A stretch of 64,000 bases of DNA from Tritrichomonas musculus (lineage: Eukaryota > Parabasalia > Tritrichomonadida > Tritrichomonadidae). This document shows, in pieces, positions 1-10,035 of this stretch. The stretch's first letter is position 1. Each line of letters starts with the position of its first letter. The stretch is taken from positions 1,736,001-1,800,000 of the forward strand of contig JAPFFF010000022.1 in NCBI GenBank assembly GCA_039105265.1, in the 5' to 3' direction. Position numbers and translations under genes: made by a program. The notes beneath the pieces are model-generated. The model worked only from the letters and a program-made list of their open reading frames with translations, had not been told where the DNA came from and made no database searches.

Positions 1-1
1 C

Positions 2-3000
2 GAAGACATCTTCAACTTCCTTGAGAACACCGTCTACAAGAGCGAACGTAAACCATTCAAGATCACGTTCGACCTCACCGGGATCTTCGAAACACCAAGA
101 ACCAATATCGATGACATCACTGACTACACCTACGAAGAACGTGAGATCCGCGCCACCAACTTCAAGAACATCAACAAGATACCCATCCTGATCCAACTCA
201 ATGACGAACTCGAGAAGGTCAAGTACTATATCGAATCCGTCTTGTTCAACTACTCAACGACTGAATCGGATGTGAAGCTCATCTACGTCACCTCGGTTGC
301 CTTCAAGGTGTCGAGATTGGTCAAGGTCACCGGTAAGGTGAAGCTCCCTGATGAGCTAGTCAAGTCAAAGTTGATCATCACGGACAACGATGACGATGGT
401 CTTTGCTGGTACCGTTTCTTGTGTATCTGTCTCGATCCAAAGTTAGGGAACACCAAGAAGTATGATCTCACCAAACGAACATCAGCAGCTCGAAAGCTTC
501 TCTGCCAAGACCATGGCGTCACATACTCAACGAGACCAACCAAAGCAGCTCAATCCATTCTCAATTCATTCAACGGTATGTCCACCGAAGAGATGAAAGC
601 ATCTGCCATGAAGAACCACATCAACGTCAACGTCTATAACTACTCCATTGATGAGAAACGCTACGACATCCAAGAGCAGTGGTACGATGAGAAGAATGGG
701 ACTCCATTCAATGCTCTTCTATTCTCCGATAGGATGGTCTGTCACATCATGTACATCATAGATGCTGAGAAGTTGACGAACATCTTCATCTGCCCCAAAT
801 GTAGGTCATATGTTGTCCGCAACGAGAACAACCACGGTCAAGAACGAATGAACAAACACATAACCCACTGTGACGGCAAGTTCAAGAAGAAGTACATTCC
901 CGAACGCATCAGTGAACCCTACTGTCCACACATCCTCAATCACCCCGTTTACGAGTACTGCCTCGCACATGACCTTGAATGGAAACCTCAGCAACTCTAC
1001 ATGACCTATGACTTCGAGACGATGGAGCATCAAGTCAACATCAAATCGGGTGACTCAACCACGATCAACAGTGAGCTCATCCCTCTATCAGTCAGCTGCT
1101 GCGTGAAGTCCTCATCATCAACACTCACCAAACACTTCGATGCGAGAGACCCTCAGTTCATTCCCGAATGGATCAAGTTCATGTTCGAACAAGCCGTCAA
1201 TGTTGTTGCCAACAAGGTCACATTCCTCAGCGAGATGGTTCATATCGATGATATCGAGAAGCTCCGAAACTGGATAGAAACCTCTTCACAGTCACTGTGT
1301 TGGGATACAACTCAGCTCGTTTCGATAGCAATCTCTTCAAAGAGTACCTCAACTACGAATACCAAGACATGAAGTGGTCCGTCGACAATACCTCTCTGAT
1401 CGGTTCCCCATCATCAATGAAACAGTTCGTCATCAAGTCCGATATGTATGGTCTTCGATTCATCGATGCTCAGTCATTCGTTAGTGGTGGTTCCCTGAAG
1501 CAATTCGGTATTGACTTTGGTGGTGAGAGCAACTCCGTCAAAGGTGTCTTCCCTTACGAAGCAGTCAACAGCGAGAACTACAACGACATACTCTCGAAAT
1601 CAGAACCATTCAGTCACGAAGACTTCTATAGCTACCTCAATCAGAAGAACCCATTGAGTGAATCCGATTACAACGAATACGTCGAAGACTCCAAACGATT
1701 CGAAACCAGATGGGACTATCTGTTGAGCTACAACGACAACGATGTCGAGATGATGATCAAACCCATTGACAACCTCATCCTCATGAACTCCAAGTATGGA
1801 ATAGACCTTCTATCGAACCTCTCGTTATCGAGAAACTCATCTGAGATCAAGTACGCAATGGCTTACAAAGACTTTGACCCTCACGTCGATTACTCAACAG
1901 TCAACGAAGCGAACACATTCAAACCAACCCCTAAATGGTGGGAACGTAAGTGCGATGCCTACTACAGACAAGATGAGCAGTACAACACCAAACACAAGCA
2001 ATCGTTGAGAGACTTCGGCAAGTGTGTATCCGTTGATGACTATGATTCGTTCATGAACATGTACAACGATCCATCCCTCGGGAAATGTCATCTCTGTGGT
2101 GAACACTTCACGTACTCCAACAAGCCTACTCTTGATCGAATCAACAACGACATCGGTCACGAACTCACCAACTGTAAGCTCGCTTGCGAAGTCTGCAACA
2201 AGATGAGATCCAACCATGACCCTGAAGTCACTCGTCTGAGAATCCAGTTGAAGAAGTTCTGCAAGCTCAATCACTTACCAACAACCGTCTCCGATGAACG
2301 TGAATACAATCGCTTACGAAATGGAATCACAGGTGGTTTGTCTAACGTGATGCACAGACGAAACATCAGAGGTGAGACCCACATCAACAGACTCCACTAC
2401 GATCCAGAAACCAACAAGGTCATCTCAAGGGACACACCCAATGTAGTGACACACGTCGTTGGGGATGACTTCAATAGCTTGTATCCATCATCATTCTCAT
2501 CAGAGGTTCATCCATTCAACAAGTATCATGGAGGTATCATGTACATGCCTGGCTCGATGATCAACTCGTTCAACTGCTATGACGCTGATGGAAACGTCAA
2601 CAGAGACATCAAACGAAAGTGCTTGAACATCATCCACTCCAAACACAGATTCGATAGCGATCCCAAGATCATGTTCCACGCAACGGTTAAGCTTGAATGC
2701 CCCAAAGAGAAGATCAATGACTTCATCAACTTCCCTATCGTGTTCCGCAACATCAAGATCAGTAACGATGAGTCCACCATCGGCTCATATATGTACAACT
2801 ACGGACGAGACAACAAACTCCACTCCGTTGACGAACGTGACACGAAGCTGACTATGCTCTTGGATACCATGGGTGAGTTCATGACGTTTGGGTGCTACTA
2901 CTTGTGGTTCCTGATTGATCATGGTTTGAAGGTCATCGATGTCGAGAACGTCACCTTGTATGACTGTCACAGGGGCTTCAACAACTTCGTGAATGAGTTC

Positions 3001-4824
3001 ATGAATGAACCAATCGCTATCCTCAGTGGTGAGAAGCATGGTGCCGAGAAGTTCTATAAGATCTGCATGAATGGCTCATATGGTTACGATGCACTCAACT
3101 CAGAGAACTACAACAAGATCAAGATCGTCGACACTGACAACGTCTACAGATACACCATCTCGGACACATACATGAGTGGTACTCCACTTACAGATTCATC
3201 CTATCTGATACAAGTCCAACCGAAGAGCTTTCGATGTAAGACTCCTCTCCAAGAAGCCTTCTTCACCCTCGACAACGCCAAGTTCTGGTACTTGACCTTC
3301 ATTTACGACTTCCTCTTCAAATGCGTTGATCTCGAACGAATCCACTTCACGTCATGTGACACAGATAGTGTCTACTTCGCTGTTGCCGGTGACATGAACA
3401 GACATGGAGAACAAGCCTTCGATGCTATCATCAGTGATCGAGACTTCTATGACAAGTTCGCTGGGATGTTCCTTCCCAATCCAAGTATCGGTACCAAAGC
3501 TGATGAGAAGAAGATCCTCGGATGCTGCATTGAGAAGTATGGTGACAATCAGGTAGCTCTCTGCCCAAAGTGCTATACCATCTGGAACGACCATTCCAAT
3601 AAAGCCATCTCATTGAAGCTCAAGGGAGTCTCTCTGAAGAAGAACAACATCAAGTCATCCGATTACGAATCCATCATCAACGACAAGATCATCGTCCCCG
3701 GCATCAACATCAATCTCCAGATGAAGAAGAATCGAATGTCGAAGGTGACCGTCAACAAGAATGCCCTAACTGGTTTCCACAACAAGATGATCGTGTTGGA
3801 GAATGAATCATGTGTCCCATTCATCAATGGTTTGACCTCCAACGATATCGTCATCGAGGTAGATGATTTCGTCCTTGATGCTGATGAAGAAGCCATTAAC
3901 GAGTTGATCGACATCATGTGCATGGACTACGTTGTTGAACCTGAACGAGACACATCCTGCTACGGTTTGCCTCTGAAGGTCCGTTTCGATGACGAATGGT
4001 ACGAGACCTACAACTACAGTAAGCATGGAACCATCAAGGGTCATCGTGTCGATAGTGAACTCAAGAGATACCAAACCGGTAAGTGTTTGATGGTGAACCA
4101 ATGTCCTGGATTGACTGTCATCGACATCGACATCAACAAATCGTTACCACCTGCCGATAGGGAACTCATCCGCAACCAACTAATCGAGAAGCTATCAAGC
4201 GATGACGTTATCGTGAAGACCGGATCAGGTGGACTCCATATATACACCAACGAGATGGATTACGACAGGTTCTACAAGAACAGTTACGTCAAGTGCTTCA
4301 CTGGTGAGAACTTCGATATCGACATCTTCACTTCATGGACCGAAGACAAGCAAGCCGTTATCATGCTTCCTGGATCATCGAACCGCAACGGAGAGTACGT
4401 ATTCATTCGTGGAGGTTATGATTCCGTGTTGACCCGATCAAGTGATGACGTCATGAAAGACCTCGGTATTGATATCACCTTCACGAAACCACCAACAACA
4501 TACCAAGAGATGGATGACTCCGAGATGGTATTCCTTAGTGATGACGAAGAGAGGTGGTTGGTTAACGGATTGACCGACATGGAGATACACAACTTCGCCT
4601 CAAAAATAGATGAACGATTGACCCTGTTGCCGTTATTCTCCGCCATCAACTGCTTGTCACCAAAGAATAGATCCATCGCTTACGAGAAGGTTCGTCGTGA
4701 ATGTAGACTCACTGAGAAAGCCTCCAGTAACTTCGATTCGGTGATGGAGAGAAACGAAGGGAACCACTCACATATCAATGTCTTGAAGAAGATCGTCAGG
4801 TTGTACAACCCTATGTACATGTAA
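2..4824 (+). pseudogene. Family B DNA polymerase with internal HNH domain and C-terminal primase-like domain (Element A)
   Basis: The gene enters from the left edge. In order it shows a C2HC-type zinc finger (ICPKC, about 788-872), exonuclease motifs YDFET (near 1005), YNSARFD (near 1302) and YNDNDV (near 1729), an HNH-nuclease-like insert (CHLC, then LDRINNDIGH, then CNKMR; about 2080-2225), polymerase motif A DFNSLYPS (near 2467), motif B NGSYGYD (near 3070) and motif C DTDS (near 3357). After the polymerase, about 3900-4500 looks like an archaeo-eukaryotic primase: DIDI (near 4120), SGGLHIY (near 4225) and FDIDIF (near 4312). Polintons are known to be replicated by a protein-primed-type PolB; the HNH and primase modules are unusual. 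The gene seems broken about once. It ends tail to tail with the integrase, overlapping it by 14 bases. Confidence 0.85.
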
Positions 4825-6586
4825 CGTCGAGCTTGTATCGAGGGACCAATTGGGTATTGTTTTTGTCGTCGATGACTGCGTATAACCCACCGTTGAATCC
4901 CAACACTTTGTGGTTACCTGGTTGGATGACTGATCTTCTCTTCGACATCGAATCTCTATCGTTGTATACCTTGACAGGTGTTCCCTCAGGAAGCTTGAAT
5001 GAAGGGCTATTCATGACGTTGTAGTTCTCTTTGAGGATCTGTCTACAGATGTACTCTTCTAGTTCTTCATCGTCTTGGACCATCGCTGGTGATACATCCA
5101 TCCCCGCGTACTTGCTGAGTGTCCCATGAGTGGATTCGTTGTATTGAGTCACCAGTGACTTCATGATCCCTGGGGTTATGTCTTTGACTTCCATGTTGTA
5201 GGCCATGTCCCTGATGGTTCTCACTACACGATCCAGTATCCCTAAGGAGCCATGTAACGGGTCCGTGGTGTCTTTATCGTCTTTGTTCTTCATGAAGTCG
5301 GGATATACGTTGACCTTCATTCGGGGTACTTCCGTGAACGTGATGTTGTGAGCAGCATAGAACCTCCAGGCATAGTCCGAGTTGAACGCTTTCTCTCCAT
5401 CCCCTTGAAGGTACATCACTCGCATACCATCCCGAATGAGCTTCTGTAACGTCTTGATGAATGTGGTAGCCGTCTTGATGTCCCTTACGGATACTCTCAG
5501 TGTCTTCTCTTCGTCAGTGGCATTGTCGTTGAATAGGACCTCGTTCATCAACTCCACGAATAGGTATCTCGTGTTGACATTGATGGCGAATAGGTAACAG
5601 AGTTTGCCCACGAACACCAAGTCGATGATGTATGTACCTCTACGAGCAACCTTGTGTAGTTGATACTTCTTGAGGTTCTCTTTCAATGGGAAGTACGTTG
5701 TGGTTGTTTTCTCAATGGGTTTCAGATCAGGGTGGAGTCTCTTGAGGGAGCTGACCTTATAGGGTGACTTGAATGCAATCACTTGTGGAGTCATTCGATC
5801 ATGAATGGTCTTGAATGTACCAGGCTGTTTGTGGAATCGATCGAGATACGTTTGGTACCACTCTTCAATGGGTTTACTCGTTTGCGGCCATCCACTGGAG
5901 ACTCTCGCGAACTCTTCCAACGTTAGTAGCTTGTCGTGATTGAAGGTAACGTAGTTGTTCAGCTTGTCGGAGAAGTCGTCATGGTACTTGATCTTAACGG
6001 GTCTCACCGCAGGTGGTCGTCTCTTCTTGGATCCGTCGTCGTTGTATGCACTATCAGGATGCTTCTGATTCCATCGTTGACGGAATTCATCCCAAAGGAG
6101 TTCTCTGTCTTCGGGTTGCTTCAGGGCTTTGATGTACGATAGGTTCGTGAACTGATACTTCGTTGGGGGAGTTGTCGTGGAGTTGACCTTGTCGATGAGT
6201 TCGTTACGGGCTGTACTAATGGCTGTGCCCCTGATGATCTGCTTCTGTCGTGTCTCTTTACGAAGTCGTTTGTAACGATCCAAGATCGATGTGCAGTAAC
6301 CGATTAGTTCATGGACGATGTACTCTTTATTGGATTGAAAGCATCCACGGATTTGTTGCTTCATGGTTGGATCGCTAATGGATTTCCCCGTCGAGGATAT
6401 ATAGTCAACGATACCAAGATTGATGATCTGTTGTCGTGAGCTCTCGTTGTTGAGGAATTGGTTGATGTCAGCTTCTACGTCAGGATCGATATCGTTCTCC
6501 GTTAACGTAGTTGGATTGAGGACACTTCTTCCAGTGATTCGGGCTTTGATGTACTCGACGAGGGTGTTTGCTAGTTGGTTCGACAT
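4811..6586 (-). CDS. RVE-type integrase (Element A)
   Basis: 591 residues, apparently whole. It would insert the linear element into host DNA. The catalytic core is visible in the second half: first Asp in YIIDLVF, second Asp in GDGEKAF, and a third acidic position in LGILDRVVRTIRDM, where Asp takes the place usually held by Glu; integrases B, D and E have the same Asp. The N-terminal 200 residues are helical and charged with no zinc-binding pattern that I could see. The C-terminal end (KVYNDRD, then RRSVIQPG, then LVPRY) resembles the small SH3/chromo-like tail of such integrases. The start is supported by a similar N-terminus in Element D. It faces the small gene at 6625 across a 38-base gap that holds AT-rich promoter-like sequence. 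Confidence 0.88.
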   Translation of the reverse strand: MSNQLANTLVEYIKARITGRSVLNPTTLTENDIDPDVEADINQFLNNESSRQQIINLGIVDYISSTGKSISDPTMKQQIRGCFQSNKEYIVHELIGYCTSILDRYKRLRKETRQKQIIRGTAISTARNELIDKVNSTTTPPTKYQFTNLSYIKALKQPEDRELLWDEFRQRWNQKHPDSAYNDDGSKKRRPPAVRPVKIKYHDDFSDKLNNYVTFNHDKLLTLEEFARVSSGWPQTSKPIEEWYQTYLDRFHKQPGTFKTIHDRMTPQVIAFKSPYKVSSLKRLHPDLKPIEKTTTTYFPLKENLKKYQLHKVARRGTYIIDLVFVGKLCYLFAINVNTRYLFVELMNEVLFNDNATDEEKTLRVSVRDIKTATTFIKTLQKLIRDGMRVMYLQGDGEKAFNSDYAWRFYAAHNITFTEVPRMKVNVYPDFMKNKDDKDTTDPLHGSLGILDRVVRTIRDMAYNMEVKDITPGIMKSLVTQYNESTHGTLSKYAGMDVSPAMVQDDEELEEYICRQILKENYNVMNSPSFKLPEGTPVKVYNDRDSMSKRRSVIQPGNHKVLGFNGGLYAVIDDKNNTQLVPRYKLDVTCT

Positions 6587-6624
6587 TTATGCCCCATAAA
6601 AGGTTTTTAACCTGAACGAAAGAT

Positions 6625-6864
6625 ATGAGCGGAGACGCATTCACGTTACCACCACTCAAGAAACGTCATGAACGAAAGACCTTCGCGACGAAGACACTGA
6701 AGCTGATCCATTCACGACTCCAATACTATCGAAAGGTTCTTAACCAACCCGAGAGCGATGACCCAAAGAAGATACGTCAACGTCAACGAATTCAACAAAA
6801 ATATGACCACAACATGAAGGTCCGAGCCCTTCTCAACAGAGCCGTGAAGAACCTCTATACCTAA
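6625..6864 (+). CDS. Small basic virion-type protein, family sm1 (Element A)
   Basis: 79 residues, rich in Lys and Arg (LPPLKKRHERKTFAT, then HSRLQYYRKVLNQPE, then KVRALLNRAVKNLY). Element D has a clear homologue at 46132 in the same position next to the integrase, so the gene is real and conserved although its function is unknown. The basic character would suit a DNA-binding core protein or a small capsid cement protein; this is inference only. The stop codon overlaps that of the opposing gene by 4 bases. Confidence 0.7.
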   Translation: MSGDAFTLPPLKKRHERKTFATKTLKLIHSRLQYYRKVLNQPESDDPKKIRQRQRIQQKYDHNMKVRALLNRAVKNLYT

Positions 6865-7100
6865 GAGATGGCGTTACCGTTTGAATCGAATTTGACGTAT
6901 CCATCACCACCGAAGTGTTGCGATACTGGTTTGTTTTTGTTGTTGAACTTGGGTAAGACCTTCGCGACGCCCCCGATGACGGGTACCTTCTCGAGGACGG
7001 ACTTTGTCTTGTTCCATCCATGTTTGAACCCATTAGCGAAGTCTTTGAAGCCCTGCTTAATCTTCTTCCCCAGTTTCTTGAACCAGCTACCGAATGCCAT
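6861..7100 (-). CDS. Small amphipathic protein, family sm2 (Element A)
   Basis: 79 residues beginning MAFGSWFKKLGKKIKQGFKDF, an amphipathic basic helix followed by Gly/Pro/Asn-rich sequence. A homologue with the same start (MAFGSWFKKLAGKV) lies at 46343-46570 in Element D. The N-terminal pattern recalls membrane-active minor proteins such as adenovirus pVI, but no homology can be claimed from the sequence alone. It is convergent with sm1 and divergent from sm3, an arrangement kept in D. Confidence 0.68.
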   Translation of the reverse strand: MAFGSWFKKLGKKIKQGFKDFANGFKHGWNKTKSVLEKVPVIGGVAKVLPKFNNKNKPVSQHFGGDGYVKFDSNGNAIS

Positions 7101-7158
7101 GTTTGAGGTCCCATTAAAATAGTGTCTCAGGGGTTTTTAATCGAAACGAAACACGATC

Positions 7159-7470
7159 ATGACGTTACGTGCCGCGAGAATACTCTCAAGTGAGACCGAC
7201 AACACGATCAAGCAAGAGCAGAACACCAACGTGAACATCAACATCAAGCCTCGTCAAGAGAGCAGACCATCCACAGTTCCCCTATATCCGGATGTGCAAC
7301 CACTGAACCCGAACGTAAATTTTACTCAACTTCGCCCTCAAACGGGTGGAACAGTTTCCGATACTCCGACGATGACACCGGCATCAGCATATCCATCTCC
7401 ACAACCAATCGACAGAGGTATCGCCGACATGGGAAGTGAACGATCTTCGCTGGCATTCCAATCTGTGTGA
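7159..7470 (+). CDS. Small Pro/Asn-rich protein, family sm3 (Element A, partial)
   Basis: 103 residues. The first half (ARILSSETDNTIKQEQ, then NVNINIKP, then PLNPNVNFTQ) closely matches the gene at 46650 in Element D, which is about twice as long. It overlaps the opposing capsid gene, an overlap not seen in D, so this is probably a shortened copy. Function unknown; the N-terminal TDNTIKQEQ segment is the most conserved part between the two elements. Confidence 0.55.
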   Translation: MTLRAARILSSETDNTIKQEQNTNVNINIKPRQESRPSTVPLYPDVQPLNPNVNFTQLRPQTGGTVSDTPTMTPASAYPSPQPIDRGIADMGSERSSLAFQSV

Positions 7471-8287
7471 AGTGGGCTGTGATAGGGAGTATCCATGGTG
7501 AACTGTACTCTTTGGTGGCATCGTAGTTCATGAATTTGAGTACATCAGCAACGGCTTTGGGATCGATTTGGCACCAAACGAGGGCATCTAAAGAGGTTCT
7601 GATCTCTTCTTCTACTTCACCGAGGATTCGGTTAGGATAGAGGCGCCAGGCTTGGAGTGCGAGTTGGTCTGTGAATGGGATGATGAGATCGAGTTTGACG
7701 TCAACGGGTGTTCCACCTTCAAACTTGGCTAATGGGATGTAGACACCGCACTTGCATGGCATGTAGTTCATAACGTTCTCCCAGATGGAGTGTGCATGAG
7801 GGTTGGCTGCTTTGGCGTCACGTGCTTTGATGGAGTTGTATGCGAATGATTCGCAGATGAGTTCGTCTTGGCGATAGGTGTCGATGAGCTTGCCGTTCAC
7901 CCAGAATCTACAGTCTTCGATGAATTCAACGGAGTTCTTGAAGCCGACGAAGATGAGGTTCAACCCTTCTGTATCGATCTTAGAGATGGCGTCAGCAGCG
8001 ATGTTGTTCTGGAACTTGACCTTGAATTCGACTGTGGCGTTGATGAATCCCTTCTCGATTTGGCTGATGGTGTGACCTGAGTGAGTGAGCTTCAAGCGAG
8101 TTTTGGTACCGACTGGCATTGGAGCATCTTTGTTGAGGAACTCTTCGGTAACGAAAGAGAATGTGTTGTCACCTCCGTTCTTTTGGACGAGGTTACGGAG
8201 AGTATCGTTGAAGAAGTCGAGGACATCTCCCTCGTCATTGCCGGAGTTCTTGAATTGAGCGTTCTGGTAGGTCATTTGGGTTGTCAC
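7322..8287 (-). pseudogene. Major capsid protein, partial (Element A)
   Basis: About 320 residues resembling the first part of the 650-residue MCP of Element E and the MCP of Element D. Shared blocks include FVGFKNSVEF, CRFWVNGKLIDTYRQDEL, SFAYNSIK, HSIWENV and IPFTDQLALQAW followed by YPN. This corresponds to the first jelly-roll half of a double-jelly-roll MCP of the Polinton/adenovirus lineage (family inference). The copy is incomplete, with about one break in the element's capsid region. The start codon follows a short AT-rich segment shared with the divergent gene at 8354. Confidence 0.75.
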
Positions 8288-8353
8288 TAAAAAATCGGAA
8301 CTGTCGATGGGGTTCTAACCTCGTTGAAATCACTTTTTTGTATCACCACAAAC

Positions 8354-8674
8354 ATGGCATTCGGAACCTGGTTCAAAAAACTCGGGAAGAAGATCGTAGA
8401 TGGGATCAAGAAAGTAGTTCCCATCGCCAAGAAAGTCGGTAAGGTCGTCAAGAACACGGTAGCACCCATATTGGGAACCATCGGTAACGCAATCGGTGGA
8501 AAGGTTGGTAACGCTATTGGTGTCGCAAGCAAAGTCACTGGAATAGCTGGTGATAAAGCAGTCTCGATATCAGACAAGGTCGACAACTACATCAAAACGA
8601 ATGGGCGTTCAGCGATTGATGACTGGATAGCTCATGAACGAAGCCTCGGCAACCGTCCTATCCATCCAAGGTAA
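8354..8674 (+). CDS. Small amphipathic Gly/Ala/Val-rich virion-type protein (Element A)
   Basis: 106 residues. The start at 8354 is chosen because the product then begins MAFGTWFKKLGKKI, matching the sm2 proteins' N-terminus; an upstream ATG at 8324 is less likely. The body is a hydrophobic, Gly/Val/Lys-rich stretch (VAPILGTIGNAIGGKVGNAI) like pVI/pX-type minor virion proteins. Element E has a protein of similar character next to its MCP at 55103-55357. It is divergent from the MCP gene, which supports a late structural role. Confidence 0.6.
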   Translation: MAFGTWFKKLGKKIVDGIKKVVPIAKKVGKVVKNTVAPILGTIGNAIGGKVGNAIGVASKVTGIAGDKAVSISDKVDNYIKTNGRSAIDDWIAHERSLGNRPIHPR

Positions 8675-8800
8675 GAGATGATTTCGGGTCCGCGTGATTT
8701 CGGGCACACCCATTTCGGAGGTGATTGAATGAGTTCGTTAATGATTGATCTGTTTCGGAATCGATCGATAAGGTTTACCTATTTTTGTGTTGACTCAAAC

Positions 8801-9148
8801 ATGGACGTCAAAGTAATTGAGCCCATCACGCACTACCTCAAAGAGTTCGACACCCCTAACGACTTCGACTCATGGTACAAATCCCATCAAGAAGAGATGG
8901 ACAAGCTAACCACCCACAAGCTCAACAAGATGTACCACATCAACGGATATCGTGTCACGAGAATCAAAGGTGTACTATCACTCAAGAAAGCCCCGAAAGC
9001 GACGAAACCCAAAGAAGATGACTCGGAGACGGAACAGAGATTCATGGCTATCGAGAACGAGATATCCGAGATGAGTGACGACATCAAAAACATCAAGTTG
9101 GCGTTGCAGTCGATACAAGACTACTTCAATCAACTCATACCTGAATGA
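8801..9148 (+). CDS. Coiled-coil protein next to the ATPase (Element A)
   Basis: About 115 residues from the ATG at 8801, chosen over 8729 because similarity to the Element E protein at 54590-55066 begins soon after it. Shared features are a segment of the form F..W/Y...EEMDKL/IEQMKS, then KLNKMY/YLNKIY with a short basic strand, then a long C-terminal heptad-like coiled coil (EISEMSDDIKNIKLALQSI). Function unknown; a trimeric or dimeric virion or scaffold protein is possible. It overlaps the ATPase gene tail to tail by 14 bases. Confidence 0.6.
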   Translation: MDVKVIEPITHYLKEFDTPNDFDSWYKSHQEEMDKLTTHKLNKMYHINGYRVTRIKGVLSLKKAPKATKPKEDDSETEQRFMAIENEISEMSDDIKNIKLALQSIQDYFNQLIPE

Positions 9149-9986
9149 ACGTCTCGCCACCGTCAACGACCTGAATGACCATATATGGATGGGAGTCGGG
9201 ATAGTTGGTCTTCAACGACATGATCTGCTCATATTTTTCGTAGAAGTCGTCGAAACAGAGATTCGAGGCGGACTGACTATAGATGTACCTCAGTTGTTGT
9301 TTGTTGAAACAGGGGAATATCATCAACGTGGTGATCTCGTTCTTGATGTGTGGCTTCAGGCCCTTCCATCCCTGAATCAATAGAAAGAAGGTCATGTTGG
9401 TGTGTCGACAACGACGGAGTAACTGAGAGAAGTACGATGTCTCATTCGTGAAGAGTTTGCTGTTACTGATGTCATCAAAGAGGACGAGTGTATGGAGGTA
9501 CTTCCGATGGAAGTCATCGATGTGGAGGGTATCGAAGAGGTCATGGATCTCTTTTGGGGTGATGTTGAGTTGGGGGTCGTCTAGTTTGTCTTCGAGATGG
9601 TTGTTCGTGATGGCATAGTACTCGTTCTTGGCTTTAATGAGCTTCTCTATGGTTGCTTCCGCTGATGATTCACTGATGGTGATGATCGGTAAACGAGGTT
9701 CTATCAGTGATTTCAATGCGAGGAATGATCGATCACTTTCATTCCCATCTTTGGTTACGTAGACGAGTAGATGATGAGTATCCATTAATGCAATATTGAT
9801 GATCTCTTCCAAAGCGATGACTGTCTTCCCCTGACCTTGCTTACCGACAATGACGTTAACGGAGTTGTATCTAACGTTGATCTCTGGATGAACCTTGTCT
9901 ATGAAGGCTCCACTCATGTCGTTCTTCTTAGTGGACAGTACCTCATGGACCTTGTCTTTAACGATGTCTGACAGAGATGTACTCAT
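9135..9986 (-). CDS. A32/FtsK-HerA-like DNA-packaging ATPase (Element A)
   Basis: About 283 residues. Walker A is VGKQGQGKT and Walker B is LVLFDDI, with a downstream QG motif (LLIQGWKGLKP) in the sensor position typical of the A32-like packaging ATPases of Polintons and large DNA viruses. It would pump the element's DNA into the capsid. The start is placed at 9986 (MSTSLSDIVKDK), preceded by CTATTTTTAT on the coding strand; an alternative start at 10058 would overlap the next gene. This is the only packaging ATPase recognised in the window. Confidence 0.85.
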   Translation of the reverse strand: MSTSLSDIVKDKVHEVLSTKKNDMSGAFIDKVHPEINVRYNSVNVIVGKQGQGKTVIALEEIINIALMDTHHLLVYVTKDGNESDRSFLALKSLIEPRLPIITISESSAEATIEKLIKAKNEYYAITNNHLEDKLDDPQLNITPKEIHDLFDTLHIDDFHRKYLHTLVLFDDISNSKLFTNETSYFSQLLRRCRHTNMTFFLLIQGWKGLKPHIKNEITTLMIFPCFNKQQLRYIYSQSASNLCFDDFYEKYEQIMSLKTNYPDSHPYMVIQVVDGGETFIQV

Positions 9987-10035
9987 GGTTTCTGTGCCAT
10001 AAAAATAGGTATCGTCTAGTGGGTGGTTCATCAGC

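Noticed and set aside
2080-2225. Intein in the polymerase
   Set aside because: The insert has HNH-type residues but no recognisable N- and C-terminal splice blocks, and it lies between domains, not inside a polymerase motif.
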